From assembly GCF_051131705.1 (NCBI RefSeq), contig NZ_CP180316.1, forward strand, positions 1,922,001-1,986,000: a stretch of 64,000 nt of DNA, written 5' to 3'. A program made the translations under genes and the position numbers. A model generated the notes under the pieces. The model ran no database searches. It had not been told where the DNA came from and saw only the letters and a program-made list of their open reading frames with translations. Within the stretch, counting starts at the first letter, position 1. Each line of letters begins with the position of its first letter. The DNA comes from Arthrobacter_M sp030063245 (GTDB lineage: Bacteria > Actinomycetota > Actinomycetes > Actinomycetales > Micrococcaceae). This document shows positions 26,178 to 35,713 of the stretch, in pieces.

Positions 26178-27883
26178 CGCCTAGGTTCGACGGCGATGAT
26201 GATCGCCTCCCGCTGGCCTGCGGCTGGTGAAAAGCTGAATACCGGGGCCATCAGGCCGGAATCGAGGGAGGCCGCCAGCATGGACGCCCGCACGGCGATG
26301 AGCGGAAGCCGGCTTTCGGAGGCCAGGCCGACCAGATAGACGTCGCAGCCCCGCATTTCCAGTCCCTCGTTCTTCAGGAAGTCTGTAAAGGCCACTGCCA
26401 CCTTGTAACTGTTGCCGGGATAGGACCAGTCCGACGGCGGGTACAACAGTTCCGCCGCTTGGTTGCCTTCGATCTTCGGCTGGTCACCGTAAATCTTCTG
26501 CAGTTCATCTGCACCACCCTCGAACGTCCGGAAGTAGACGTCCACGGGTTCGGCGGCCGGCGGTGTTTCCTTGATCTCGCAGCAGCTCCGGTGCACGAAC
26601 GCGACCCAGCCGTAGGCCGGCCCATCTGCCGGCGGCCCGGGGATGAGGATATCGACCTCCGGCTGGTGTTTGGTGTCCGTCAGCGGGATCCGGTCGCGGT
26701 GCTGGGATTCATCGACGGACAGGGTCACGTAGTCGGCGCTGCAGGAAAGGAACCGATAGTCCAGCCGGTTACCCAACAACAGCCGGACGGCGGACTCGAC
26801 GTTGGCAGCCGCCTTGGGGATGGGCAGGTAGCCGGCCGGCGGAAGCTCTTCGAAGCCCATGGCGCGCAGGGATTTGCCGGTCTTGACCGGGGTCAGCGGG
26901 AGGGCCTTGGCGGCCTTGGCCACCTTTTCCAGGAAGTCCTTTCCGAGGGCCGCCTCCTGGGCACGGGTCAGCTTGAGGCGCAGGGAAAGTTCCCTCAGTG
27001 GTTCAAACGATGTGAAGGCTTCGGCATCGAAGTCCAACTGGGCCAGCTCGGACGCGTGGGCGGCCAGCTGCGCCTGGAACTGCAGGACCTGGGCCATAAA
27101 GGTGCTCCACGGCCGCATCGACAGTCGGTTTTGCCAGACGTTTTTGGCCGGCGGACCATCGACGTCCCGCCGGGCGGTCCAGACATCCAGGACCCATTTG
27201 CCGTCCACCGCCAGCAAGGCCGCGATCGGCACATGAGCTGCCTTCGCCGCAGGCGCCCCGGCGTTCCAGTTCCAGCCGGTGACCGGGATTACCGGCTGTT
27301 CACCGTCCGGCTGGAGCCAGGGGTGGCCGTTTCTGCGCTCCTGGTCGAAATACAGGGATGCCAGCCGGTTGCGCCGCAGGGCCGAGCCGGCCGTATTGAG
27401 GCCTTCGATGCTGCGCGCCACCAGTTCAACGGTGATGCCCTCGCCGATCCATGGCTGAATCGTGGAACCGGAACCGGAGCAGCCGTCCCCGCAGACCTCG
27501 CCGTAGACCTTCTCGTGCCCGGAAGGCCACTCGGCGGGCCCCACCTCCACCACCAGGAAACCGTTCCCGCTGCTGTCCAGGGCCGGGGGGTCCTTCAGTT
27601 GCAGCACCGCCTCGGTGTTCGAGCGCAGCGGCCGGCCCTGCGGGTCGGTCGCCAGGCCCGGTCCCACCCGCAGATTGTCTCCGTCCAAGGTGGCGGTGTA
27701 CCCGTAGACCACGCCGCTGCCCGCACCGGTTCCAATCGCGCGGACCAGCTCGCGGGCGTAGTCCTGAATGGCGTCGAGGTGCTCACCGCGCAGGAACAGC
27801 CCGTCCACCGGGTTCAGCCGGGTGATGTCCCCGGGGACGGTGGGCCCGGGCGTGCTGCCGGGTTCGTCAACCATGCCAGTCAT
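26174..27883 (-). CDS. eCIS-linked accessory protein, 569 residues
   Basis: A soluble protein of unknown function. The N-terminal about 110 residues (LNPVDGLFLRGEHLDAIQDY, then GSGVVYGYTATLDGDNLRVG and GLATDPQGRPL) have the same layout as the start of the adjacent 450-residue protein: a short helix, a G-V-V-x-G strand and a G-L-A-x-D-x-x-G-R-x-L turn. That pattern resembles the N-terminal modules of some phage tail-fibre and baseplate proteins. It has two cysteine groups (EVCGDGCSG and HRSCCEI). The start overlaps the upstream stop by ATGA. It is likely a structural or anchoring part of the particle; a fibre role is only a guess. Confidence 0.75.
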   Translation of the reverse strand: MTGMVDEPGSTPGPTVPGDITRLNPVDGLFLRGEHLDAIQDYARELVRAIGTGAGSGVVYGYTATLDGDNLRVGPGLATDPQGRPLRSNTEAVLQLKDPPALDSSGNGFLVVEVGPAEWPSGHEKVYGEVCGDGCSGSGSTIQPWIGEGITVELVARSIEGLNTAGSALRRNRLASLYFDQERRNGHPWLQPDGEQPVIPVTGWNWNAGAPAAKAAHVPIAALLAVDGKWVLDVWTARRDVDGPPAKNVWQNRLSMRPWSTFMAQVLQFQAQLAAHASELAQLDFDAEAFTSFEPLRELSLRLKLTRAQEAALGKDFLEKVAKAAKALPLTPVKTGKSLRAMGFEELPPAGYLPIPKAAANVESAVRLLLGNRLDYRFLSCSADYVTLSVDESQHRDRIPLTDTKHQPEVDILIPGPPADGPAYGWVAFVHRSCCEIKETPPAAEPVDVYFRTFEGGADELQKIYGDQPKIEGNQAAELLYPPSDWSYPGNSYKVAVAFTDFLKNEGLEMRGCDVYLVGLASESRLPLIAVRASMLAASLDSGLMAPVFSFSPAAGQREAIIIAVEPRR

Positions 27884-29232
27884 GAGCCGGCCCTCCTGTT
27901 AGCCAGTGGATTGCGAAGGGTCAGCACGGCGTCGTGCCCGTTCTCCGCCGTGCCGGGCGGATCGCCCGCCCTGCCGGCCAGGGGCACCCGCGGATCGTCT
28001 CCATAGACGGGGGTGGGGCCGGTACCGCGGACAATTAACCGGACCAGATCGTTGATCGGCCGGTCTGCCAGCTCAACGATGACGCGGCGTTCCTTCGGCT
28101 CATATCGGACGCTGTCAATGTCCTCCTCAACCCAGCCGCGTTCGGACAGCGAGGTGATGACGATGGCCCGGCGCAACGATGCGGGGAGGACGTCGGCGGT
28201 GACAGCGAAGCTCAGGCGGCGTCCCTGCCCCTGCTCATTGTCCCTCAGCTCGGCGTCGCCGGTGACGCGTGGGCCGCCGCCGTCGACGGCCGCGGTGCCG
28301 CCGATCAGCGCCGGGGCCAGTCCGCACACGAGTTCCTGGATGGCGTTGGAGGGCAGCAGCACGTTGCGCACGGACGTGTCCGGAACGTCCACGGTGATAT
28401 CAGCTGTGCCGCCGGTGTCGCGGATGTTAACGACGACGGCGGCCAGCACCACGCCTGCTTCGTCCACCTCCGCGGGGAAAAGGGTGGGATAGCTGTCACC
28501 GGCCTTCCGTGCCGGCTCCAGTTCGATTTCATCCTGGGCCGCCAGCCGGCGGAACTCGCGCAGTAACGCCCCGGCGCGTTCCTCCGGCGGCACGGCTGCG
28601 GCCCGCTTCCGGGCGGCGAGCGCCTCACGTCCGGCGTCGTCGTCATGCTTCACCGGATCCAGGCCAAGCAGCACCCGGACCCGATGGTAACCGTCCGCCG
28701 CCGCGGGACCTGGCTTGGTGCGCAGGCTGTAGGTCACTTGTTCGTTGATCCGGGAAAACTCGTCGTGTTTGCGGGTGACATCGCACGGGTCCGCCAATAC
28801 CGGGACGGCGGATGAAGGACAGGCATCGAAGGACGCGACCAAATAGGCATCGATGATCTCCGTCGAGCAGTCTTGGGGATCCTTCAACCCGGCCCTGTCG
28901 AGCAGCAGGCGGACGTCCAAGGTGGCGGTGCACCCTTGGTACAGCTCGCGGCCGGCGCCGTCCACGGCCAGCCCGGGAAGGATCTTCAGGTTCCGGGTGC
29001 CGTCCCGCCGGACGTCGAGGCCCTGGACCACGCCGGTCCCGTGCAGCCAGGCCTGGTGCAGCATCAGCTTGCCGCGGGGGTTGGCCATCAGAGCATGGAA
29101 GTCGTCTTCGCCCAGCAGCATTCCGTATGCAACGCGCAGGGCAACGAAGGGATTGGCCGGAAGCTCCGCTCCCGCGCAGGAATCGCAGCCACAGGTGGAG
29201 CCGTCGGTCCGGGTGGACTCTGTCTTAATCAT
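27880..29232 (-). CDS. eCIS-linked accessory protein, 450 residues
   Basis: Begins with a cysteine motif (STCGCDSCAG) and then NPFVALRVAYGMLLGEDDFH and HGTGVVQGLDVRRDG, and later LPGLAVDGAGRELY, the same module seen in the next gene. The middle and C-terminal parts are beta-rich and unrecognised. Its start codon lies inside the end of the ATPase gene (8-base overlap), so it belongs to the same operon. The CxCxxC pattern could bind metal or form disulfides. Probably an external baseplate or fibre component, by context only. Confidence 0.75.
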   Translation of the reverse strand: MIKTESTRTDGSTCGCDSCAGAELPANPFVALRVAYGMLLGEDDFHALMANPRGKLMLHQAWLHGTGVVQGLDVRRDGTRNLKILPGLAVDGAGRELYQGCTATLDVRLLLDRAGLKDPQDCSTEIIDAYLVASFDACPSSAVPVLADPCDVTRKHDEFSRINEQVTYSLRTKPGPAAADGYHRVRVLLGLDPVKHDDDAGREALAARKRAAAVPPEERAGALLREFRRLAAQDEIELEPARKAGDSYPTLFPAEVDEAGVVLAAVVVNIRDTGGTADITVDVPDTSVRNVLLPSNAIQELVCGLAPALIGGTAAVDGGGPRVTGDAELRDNEQGQGRRLSFAVTADVLPASLRRAIVITSLSERGWVEEDIDSVRYEPKERRVIVELADRPINDLVRLIVRGTGPTPVYGDDPRVPLAGRAGDPPGTAENGHDAVLTLRNPLANRRAGS

Positions 29233-31252
29233 TTCGTCTCCTCGGAGGTTCGCCGGGAAAGCGAAGCGCCGCCTTCGCGTATTCCCGCTTCATGGCAGCC
29301 ACCAGATGCTCCTGGCTGATCGGATGGGCCCGGGCGGCCGCCACGTATGCGGCGGCGATGGCCGCGTTGCGGATCCAGCCCCCGGGCACCGGGTAAAGCC
29401 GGGCGAGGGCCAGTAGGTCGATGTCCCCATTCATCGCAGCCGTGGGCAGATGCCGGGCCCACAGGTCCGCGCGGCCGTCCGCGTCCGGGACCGGGAATTC
29501 CACCACAAAGTCCATCCGGCGGATGAAGGCTGCATCAATATTGGAGCGCAGGTTAGTGGTGAGGATGACCAGCCCGTCAAAACTGTCCAGGCGCTGCAGC
29601 AGATACGCGGTCTCCAGATTGGCGTACCGGTCATTGGCGTCCGAGATCTCGGTGCGCGTGCCGAAGAGCGCGTCCGCCTCATCGAGCAGCAGTACCGCCT
29701 GTGTCCGCTCCGCGGCGTCAAAGGCGGCGGCGAGATTCTTTTCGGTTTCGCCGAGCCATTTGGACACCAGCCGGGAAACGTCCACGAGCAGCAGATCCGT
29801 GACGGCGGCAGTGGCCACGGCGTGGGCCGCGAGGGACTTTCCGGTGCCCGGCGGTCCCGTGAACAGCATCCGCGTTCCGCGTGTGGCATGTGCCCGGTCC
29901 CGCAGCTCCCAGTCATCGAGCACCACGGATTGATAATCCAGCCGTGAGACGGCATCACGGAGCTGCCACGCCCCTTCCGCGGGCAGCACCAGATGATTCC
30001 ACGGCACCGTGGGGCTGAGCAGCTGCACCCCCGGCGGCAGAGTGAGGCCAGCCCGCGCACGGATAAGGGCGGTGACGTCCGCCACCCCGGGTTCCCCGCC
30101 TTGGGCAAGGATGTCGACGGCGAGTTCGGCGATCAGCGCCGGGTCCAGCGGATGCCGGGCGGCGACGCCGGCGGCCTGGCTGGACAGATGCGGCATGGCG
30201 GCAGCCCAGGCCGCCCGCTGGTCGGGGACGCCCACCGGAGCGGCGTCCAGCGCCAGCACCGGACGGGTGCCGGCGGCACGAACCGTGGTGCTGACGGAAC
30301 AGATCAGCACAGGCCCGGGAATGTCCCCGACGGCCAGCAGGTCCTGGTCAGGTTGTTCGACGGCCGCGAGAACCAACAGAGGTACCGCACCGCGCAGGGC
30401 AGCATGCACGGCCAGCAGGGCGATGCCCGTGGTGTCTCCCGGTCGGACCCTCGCAGCGACAATCGGTCGGCCCGCGGCCCCGGCGACGGCGAGACAGCGG
30501 CTGATCGCTATGCTTTCATTGCCTCCGGCCACCAGGATGCTGCACACGGTGTCCCTCTCCAGCGCAGTCACGGCGCGGCGGGCACCACTGCCGACCAGCC
30601 AGCCCTCCAGTCCGGGCGGTACAGTGCCCGTGCTGACGCGCGGCAGACGTTCAGGCCAGGCATCGTGGCCGTGCAGGGCCTCCCAAAGACCATCGGCGGC
30701 CATGAGTGAGCGTTCAAAGAGGGTACCGCTGCCGGTCAGCCGGAGCAGCCCATGGCGGACAGCCTTCCCGCTGGCGAGCAGTCTGCGCAGCGCTGGCCGG
30801 GCATCCACAGCATCGGCGGCAACCAAGGTGTTGTTCAGGATGAGGGCCGCCAGTCCAGCGGTGGGATGGGGTTCACTTTGCGGGTGCAGGCCGCGGAAGG
30901 TTGCAGCAATGCCTTCGTGTTCCTCCGGCAGGCCCGCCAGGAGCAGCAGGTCCACCTCCGGCGGCGTGAGCGCGAACCGTGCAGCGAGAGCATCGAGTGG
31001 GGCATCCACCGGGTCCTGCCGCGCCGAGGTGCCGTCCGCCCAGCTGCGGAAGAAATCCGCCGCCTCGGCAGCGCCGGAGCCCGCGCTGCCATGCAGCTCC
31101 AGCACGGCAGCGACCTCCCGCGCGATCCGTGCGGTGCGTGCGGTCAGATCCGCACTGACAGCCGTCCATGGTGCCACGGCAGCTGGTGCCACGGCAGCTG
31201 GTGCCACTGCGGCTGGTGCCACTGCAGCTGGTGACACGGTCAGCTCATTCAT
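29225..31252 (-). CDS. eCIS AAA+ ATPase (Afp15/Pvc15-like)
   Basis: A 675-residue protein whose C-terminal third is an AAA module: Walker A TGPPGTGKS at about residue 464, Walker B VLLLDEADALFG at about 517, then sensor and arginine-finger regions (AFIRRMDFVVEFPVP). ATPases of this type occur in every eCIS locus and are needed for assembly or cargo loading. The first 400 residues are poorly conserved and begin with an alanine-rich repeat (AAVAP units). The ATG at 31252 overlaps the stop of the tape-measure gene (ATGAATGA), so a longer upstream frame is rejected. Confidence 0.92.
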   Translation of the reverse strand: MNELTVSPAAVAPAAVAPAAVAPAAVAPWTAVSADLTARTARIAREVAAVLELHGSAGSGAAEAADFFRSWADGTSARQDPVDAPLDALAARFALTPPEVDLLLLAGLPEEHEGIAATFRGLHPQSEPHPTAGLAALILNNTLVAADAVDARPALRRLLASGKAVRHGLLRLTGSGTLFERSLMAADGLWEALHGHDAWPERLPRVSTGTVPPGLEGWLVGSGARRAVTALERDTVCSILVAGGNESIAISRCLAVAGAAGRPIVAARVRPGDTTGIALLAVHAALRGAVPLLVLAAVEQPDQDLLAVGDIPGPVLICSVSTTVRAAGTRPVLALDAAPVGVPDQRAAWAAAMPHLSSQAAGVAARHPLDPALIAELAVDILAQGGEPGVADVTALIRARAGLTLPPGVQLLSPTVPWNHLVLPAEGAWQLRDAVSRLDYQSVVLDDWELRDRAHATRGTRMLFTGPPGTGKSLAAHAVATAAVTDLLLVDVSRLVSKWLGETEKNLAAAFDAAERTQAVLLLDEADALFGTRTEISDANDRYANLETAYLLQRLDSFDGLVILTTNLRSNIDAAFIRRMDFVVEFPVPDADGRADLWARHLPTAAMNGDIDLLALARLYPVPGGWIRNAAIAAAYVAAARAHPISQEHLVAAMKREYAKAALRFPGEPPRRRND
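31186..31240 (-). repeat. 15-base in-frame tandem repeat in the ATPase gene
   Basis: Four or so copies of a unit reading GCAGCTGGTGCCACx on the plus strand, which encode AAVAP repeats near the ATPase N-terminus. Copy number could vary by slippage without breaking the frame. Confidence 0.8.
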
Positions 31253-33362
31253 AGACAAAGCGCACCACCACTGCCAGCCACGGGACCCAGCCCGGGTCAA
31301 TGTCCAGCCCGGCCCGGCGCACATCCACGTCGACATCCCGCAGACTAAGGTGCACTTCGATCCAGCCGGTCTGCGCGAGGACCGCGCCACGGCGGAACGC
31401 AATCTCCCCAACGACGCCGAAGGGTTCAAGGTGCGGGCGCCCCAGCCTGCCGGCGGTGGCTGTTGCCCAGCGGGCGGCATGCTGCTCCAGCGCGGTCCGT
31501 TCTTCCGGGGTGCTGTCTCCTGAGGTGTCGTATCTTGGGGTGCCGTTCCCTGCGGTGCCGTCTGCTGTGGTGCCGTTCCCTGCGGTGCCGTCTGCTGTGG
31601 TGCCGTTTCCTGGCGCGGGTCTGCCGCCGTCCGGCGGTTCAGCGGCAGATGACAGCCCGGCCAGTGCCATGACCGCCGGGTCATCCGGTGCCACCGGGAC
31701 CAAGAGCTGTCCGAGCCGGTGAATGATCCATCGCAACGGCCGGGCGGCCAGGGCGGGATCGGTCAGGAGCAGATCAGGGATCCCGGCATCCCCGGCGGTT
31801 GCGAGCAGGAACGGTAACCCGGCCCAGAGGGTGGGCACGGCGGTTTCCTCCGGGATACCCTTCGAGTCCTCGCGTGCTGCATCCTGACCGGCGTCGGCAG
31901 GGTCTGCACCGCGTGCCGGGCCCTCCGCAGGTTCTGTACCTGGTTCCGGGGCCCCGGCAGGCTCCATGCCGCACGCCGGGGCGTCGGAGCAGGCCGGACC
32001 GGCGTTGGCCGGGAGGCCATCATTGTCGGCTTCCGCATCGGGAACGTCACGGCCGTGCCTGTCATCCGGCCTTTTATCGCCGGCATCGAAGGCCCGCGTT
32101 CCTTCGGCGGCGGCCCTGCCGTCGGTGCCGTCGAGGGCGGTCGGCCCGGCTCCGGGATATCCGGCGGCGGGCTGGGCCGCGGAACCCATCCGGGAGGCGT
32201 CACGGAGGCTGGCCCCCGAGGTATTGAGTGCGAGGAACCGGGAGGCCAGTGACCGGAGGATACCGGGTGCGTCCGGTCGACGCAGGAGACCGGCATCCGC
32301 CTCGGCCGCGGCAAGCAGTGCCCAAGCAGTGGCGGTGGAGACGTCGGGGCGGAGCCCGCTGCGGAGAAGCGCCCCGGCCAGCCGCGAACGGCGGGTTAGG
32401 TCCAGAGTCAGTACGCCCGCCATCTGTTCGTCCACCACCTGTGCGTCCACCACATGAAGGGGTCCTGGCGTCGCGGGCGGAGCCAGATGGCCGGCAGCGG
32501 AGGGTGCTCCTGCCCCTCCGTGGTCAGAATGACGATTTGCGCCAGCGGCGTCGTCAGGGCCGGGACCGCCGACGCTGATGCGGCTGGCATTTCCGTTGGT
32601 GTCATGCCAGTCAGTACCATTCCCGTTGGCGGCACTTCCCGGGATTCCATTGCCTAGAGTTGCGTTTCCGTCAGGTGCCTTTCCGCGGCTGGCGTTTTGG
32701 CCGGAGGTGCGGGTCGCGGCGAGGGAAAATGATCCAATCGTGACGGCGGCCCGGGAAGCTCCGGCCGCAGCTGCGACGATGGCCGCCAGCTCGATCCAGT
32801 CGGGTCCTGCGAGCAGCCGAAGCAGCGGTGCGGCACCGTGCGCCTGCACCGCAGAGACTATGGAGGCCAAGGCCTGTTCCGGCCAACGCCGGAGCACAGC
32901 CAGGAGCACCGGCGCCGGCGCACCGGCCGGATCCGGGTCCTCGGGCGTCAGCAGCCCGAGCTGCCGCCAGGCCCAGGCGTGGTCTGTCCGGCCAGCGGCC
33001 AGTGACGCCGCCAGATCATTGAGCGCGTCGGAGATCCGCGGGAAGTGCAGCACCTCATCCGAGGGGGAATCGATCCGTTGCCGCAGTTCCTGCACCACGG
33101 CGTGGGCCCACTGGGTTTCCAGCGCCGGGCCGGGCCGCTCGGGGTTCAGCGCGAGGCGGAGGTCCAGACGGCGCAGACACCACTCGCCAGCGGGAATCTC
33201 CGCCGCCGCCAGCACCTCCTCCAGCCGGTGGTCCGCGAGATGGGCCAGCATGTTCTGCACCCGCGGTGGCAGGTTTCCGGTGCCCGCAAGGGAGACGCCG
33301 TCGCCGTCGTGGTTCTCTGCCGCTGCGGTAGCGCTCAGCGTGCCGATAAACAACTCAGTCAT
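31245..33362 (-). CDS. eCIS tape-measure-like protein (Afp14-like)
   Basis: A 705-residue protein. Two signatures of the CIS tape-measure family are visible: the N-terminal GEWCLRRLDLRLAL with a following helix, and the C-terminal GLDIDPGWVPWLAVVVRFVY, close to the family ending GLDLDPGWLPW. The middle is low-complexity, rich in Gly, Asn, Asp and Thr. In Afp and PVC this protein sets sheath and tube length. The ATG at 33362 overlaps the previous stop (ATGA). Length is within the range of the family, but the low-complexity part may vary. Confidence 0.88.
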   Translation of the reverse strand: MTELFIGTLSATAAAENHDGDGVSLAGTGNLPPRVQNMLAHLADHRLEEVLAAAEIPAGEWCLRRLDLRLALNPERPGPALETQWAHAVVQELRQRIDSPSDEVLHFPRISDALNDLAASLAAGRTDHAWAWRQLGLLTPEDPDPAGAPAPVLLAVLRRWPEQALASIVSAVQAHGAAPLLRLLAGPDWIELAAIVAAAAGASRAAVTIGSFSLAATRTSGQNASRGKAPDGNATLGNGIPGSAANGNGTDWHDTNGNASRISVGGPGPDDAAGANRHSDHGGAGAPSAAGHLAPPATPGPLHVVDAQVVDEQMAGVLTLDLTRRSRLAGALLRSGLRPDVSTATAWALLAAAEADAGLLRRPDAPGILRSLASRFLALNTSGASLRDASRMGSAAQPAAGYPGAGPTALDGTDGRAAAEGTRAFDAGDKRPDDRHGRDVPDAEADNDGLPANAGPACSDAPACGMEPAGAPEPGTEPAEGPARGADPADAGQDAAREDSKGIPEETAVPTLWAGLPFLLATAGDAGIPDLLLTDPALAARPLRWIIHRLGQLLVPVAPDDPAVMALAGLSSAAEPPDGGRPAPGNGTTADGTAGNGTTADGTAGNGTPRYDTSGDSTPEERTALEQHAARWATATAGRLGRPHLEPFGVVGEIAFRRGAVLAQTGWIEVHLSLRDVDVDVRRAGLDIDPGWVPWLAVVVRFVYE
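31551..31612 (-). repeat. 30-base tandem repeat in the tape-measure gene
   Basis: Two full units of a 30-base repeat (plus strand begins GTGCCGTTCCCTGCGGTGCC) encode repeated GNGTTADGTA segments. A change in copy number would alter the length of the protein in steps of ten residues. Confidence 0.85.
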
Positions 33363-35713
33363 CCGACTCTCACCTGCCCTGCTACCGAGGTCTCGCCCAG
33401 CCGTGAGCCCGGGGCGGGCGTGCCGACGACGCCGTCGCCGCCCACACGGAACCGCCCCAGCACCGCGGGCCCCCACCCCGCGTCCGGACCGACGAAGGAG
33501 GTCAGGCTCACGTGCAGCCGCTGCCCCACCCGCATGCCGGCCCCGAGTACGCAGAGCTCATACATTGTGTGGGCGGGGCGGTGGACATCGACGATGCCGC
33601 GCACCACCTGGCGCTGCTCAGGGGTAAGGTCGCCGGGGATGAGCAGCGTGAAGCGGTGCGCGGCGAGCTGGAAGGAATCCTGAGGGGCAGCGGGTGCGGA
33701 TGACGAGGACACAGTGCCGGCGGAGGTGATGGAGGGTGCGGCGGAAGTGGCCGAGGCAGCGGAGCCGGCGGAAGTGGCGAAGGCAGCGGAGCCGGCGGAG
33801 GCTGCGGGACCAGTGGATGCCGCCGGAGCGGACCCGCCGATCGAGAAGCGGCCCAGCGTACCGGTAGCCCGGGCGTTGCCGCCGACCGCGGGTGCGGCCG
33901 GCCCTGCCGGGGGATTGCCCAGCACCATGCCGCCGAGACCGCGCAGTTGCCACGCCTCGATGATCACCGGGGCGCGGCCCAGATAGAGCTCAAGGATCCG
34001 AATCAGAGCGGCACGGGTGCCGCGCCGGGCGAACAGGCGGTAGGCCTCGGCAATCAGGGTGCGGCGGGCCGGCTCCGGCCAACGGCGGTCCAGGACCAGC
34101 CCGGCGAAGCCGGCCAGCCAGGGCAGGGCCTCCTGCGGGGTGGTGCGCGGATCCAGCAGGATGGCACGCTCGGCGGCCCGCCAGTCGAGCTCGTACAGGG
34201 TCCCCTCCAGTGGGGCCAGGAAACGGTGGAGGAAGTCCGCGTCTCCGTCGTCCCGGGACCAGGCACGGGGCAGGCTGCTCAGGAGCTGGTGGCCCGGCCG
34301 TTCGATCCGGACGGCACGGATCCTCGGGCTGGTCTGTGCGGTGCCTGTCAGGTGCATTCGCAGCCACAAATACCGGCCCGGTGCGGCGTTGACTTGGGAT
34401 TCGTAGGTTTCGAAGCCATCCTCAGGGGAGATCTGCTGCCACGGCTGTTCGCGGCCCATCGGCCGCCTGAAAAGCGTGGCGTCCTGTTCCACCGCAGTCA
34501 GCAGACTCTCCGACGGCAGAGGCGGCGTCAGGCCCGGGTGGGGTACGGTGCGGGCGCCGCGGCCCGGTGGCGTTGCGTCCAGGGGATCAAGCACGTCCTC
34601 GGCGTCGCTGGTCACAAAGCGCAGGGTCACGTCGGTGCCGACTGGCAGGCAGGCATCCAGGAACACACGACCCCAGCGGGTGCGGTACCGGCCGCTGTCC
34701 AGCCGGTAGGTCACCACGGTGCCCTCGGGTTCGTGCCGCGCCGCAGAACCTGCGGTGCTGGCGAAACCCGCCGCGGTGGTAAAGACGATGCGCCCCGCCG
34801 GCGAGACGGCCACCGCGCCGCCGTCGAAATCCGGAGCCGAGGCCGGTTCAAGCTCCAGCCAGCCGTCGTCGTCGTGCTGGAAGCGCCGGAAAGGCTGGCC
34901 GGGCATCCGGGCGACCACCAACAGCCCGTCTGACGTCGTGGCGATGTCAACGGCGCCGTCCACCTCCAGCTGCACCGTGCCGTCCGGGGAGGTTATGACG
35001 CCGTAGCCGCCGCCGCGCCACAGCACCAGCGGGCCGGCGGCAAGCCTGTCCGGAAGCAGGCCAGGGCGACAGTGCGGATTGATCAGGGCCGGTCCCGGGC
35101 GAGGGGAGCGCCTGCCGTCCAGGAAGACCAGGGCATCCGGCCGGTGCTGCAGCACCGCGACCCGACCGCAGTCCGGTGCAACATCGACCGGCCGGCCGCG
35201 TCCGAGCGGTACCCGCCGCAGCAGCCGCTGTGCCCAGAGATCCACCACCAGCACCGAGCGGGTGGCAGGTTCCGCCACGTACAGCCGCTGCGCCCGGTCC
35301 ACGGCCAGACCCGCAGGGTGTCCCAGCACGCCCGCCCCTACGGAAGGCTCCGGTGCCCTGTCCGGATCGTAGATGTCAACTTTTCCCTTGGCTGGCCAAG
35401 AGCGGTAGGCACGACACCAGCGGTCAAAAGCGAGTCCGGCGGGTTCGGCTGCTGCTGGTTCGGATGCTTCTGGTCCGGCTGCTGCTGGTTCGCAGGCTGC
35501 TGGTCCGGCTGGTACTCGCTCGGATTGCCGGCAATCGGATGGGCCGCCCCGTGTCGCCGGGACTGCGGGCGGGCAGTAATCCTTGGACTGCCGCGGTGCC
35601 TCCTTCCAGTCCAAGAGGACGCCGCCACCGGGCAGCAGCGCCGTGTTGGTGTGGGCGCAGCGGGACCACTGGTCCGGTTGGACCAGCAGACTGAGCGAAC
35701 GGTCCCCGTACAT
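33359..35713 (-). CDS. eCIS baseplate tail protein (Afp12/P2 I-like) with propeller-like N-terminus
   Basis: A 784-residue protein. The C-terminal part has the phage tail-protein I module (ELDWRAAERAILLDPRTTP, then LPWLAGFAGLVLDRRWPEP and RRGTRAALIRILELYLG), which places it at the Afp12 position in the baseplate wedge. The first 350 residues contain repeated beta strands (for example LAVDRAQRLYVAEPATRSV) like an NHL or beta-propeller domain, found in eCIS tail proteins of actinobacteria. The ATG at 35713 overlaps the upstream stop (TGATG); a GTG at 35719 is an alternative. The segment near residues 620-680 is Ala/Ser-rich and repetitive. Confidence 0.85.
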   Translation of the reverse strand: MYGDRSLSLLVQPDQWSRCAHTNTALLPGGGVLLDWKEAPRQSKDYCPPAVPATRGGPSDCRQSERVPAGPAACEPAAAGPEASEPAAAEPAGLAFDRWCRAYRSWPAKGKVDIYDPDRAPEPSVGAGVLGHPAGLAVDRAQRLYVAEPATRSVLVVDLWAQRLLRRVPLGRGRPVDVAPDCGRVAVLQHRPDALVFLDGRRSPRPGPALINPHCRPGLLPDRLAAGPLVLWRGGGYGVITSPDGTVQLEVDGAVDIATTSDGLLVVARMPGQPFRRFQHDDDGWLELEPASAPDFDGGAVAVSPAGRIVFTTAAGFASTAGSAARHEPEGTVVTYRLDSGRYRTRWGRVFLDACLPVGTDVTLRFVTSDAEDVLDPLDATPPGRGARTVPHPGLTPPLPSESLLTAVEQDATLFRRPMGREQPWQQISPEDGFETYESQVNAAPGRYLWLRMHLTGTAQTSPRIRAVRIERPGHQLLSSLPRAWSRDDGDADFLHRFLAPLEGTLYELDWRAAERAILLDPRTTPQEALPWLAGFAGLVLDRRWPEPARRTLIAEAYRLFARRGTRAALIRILELYLGRAPVIIEAWQLRGLGGMVLGNPPAGPAAPAVGGNARATGTLGRFSIGGSAPAASTGPAASAGSAAFATSAGSAASATSAAPSITSAGTVSSSSAPAAPQDSFQLAAHRFTLLIPGDLTPEQRQVVRGIVDVHRPAHTMYELCVLGAGMRVGQRLHVSLTSFVGPDAGWGPAVLGRFRVGGDGVVGTPAPGSRLGETSVAGQVRVG

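Noticed and set aside
26459..28006. Long plus-strand open frame (about 515 codons) opposite the 569-residue accessory gene
   Set aside because: It is antisense to a coupled operon gene and lacks any domain.
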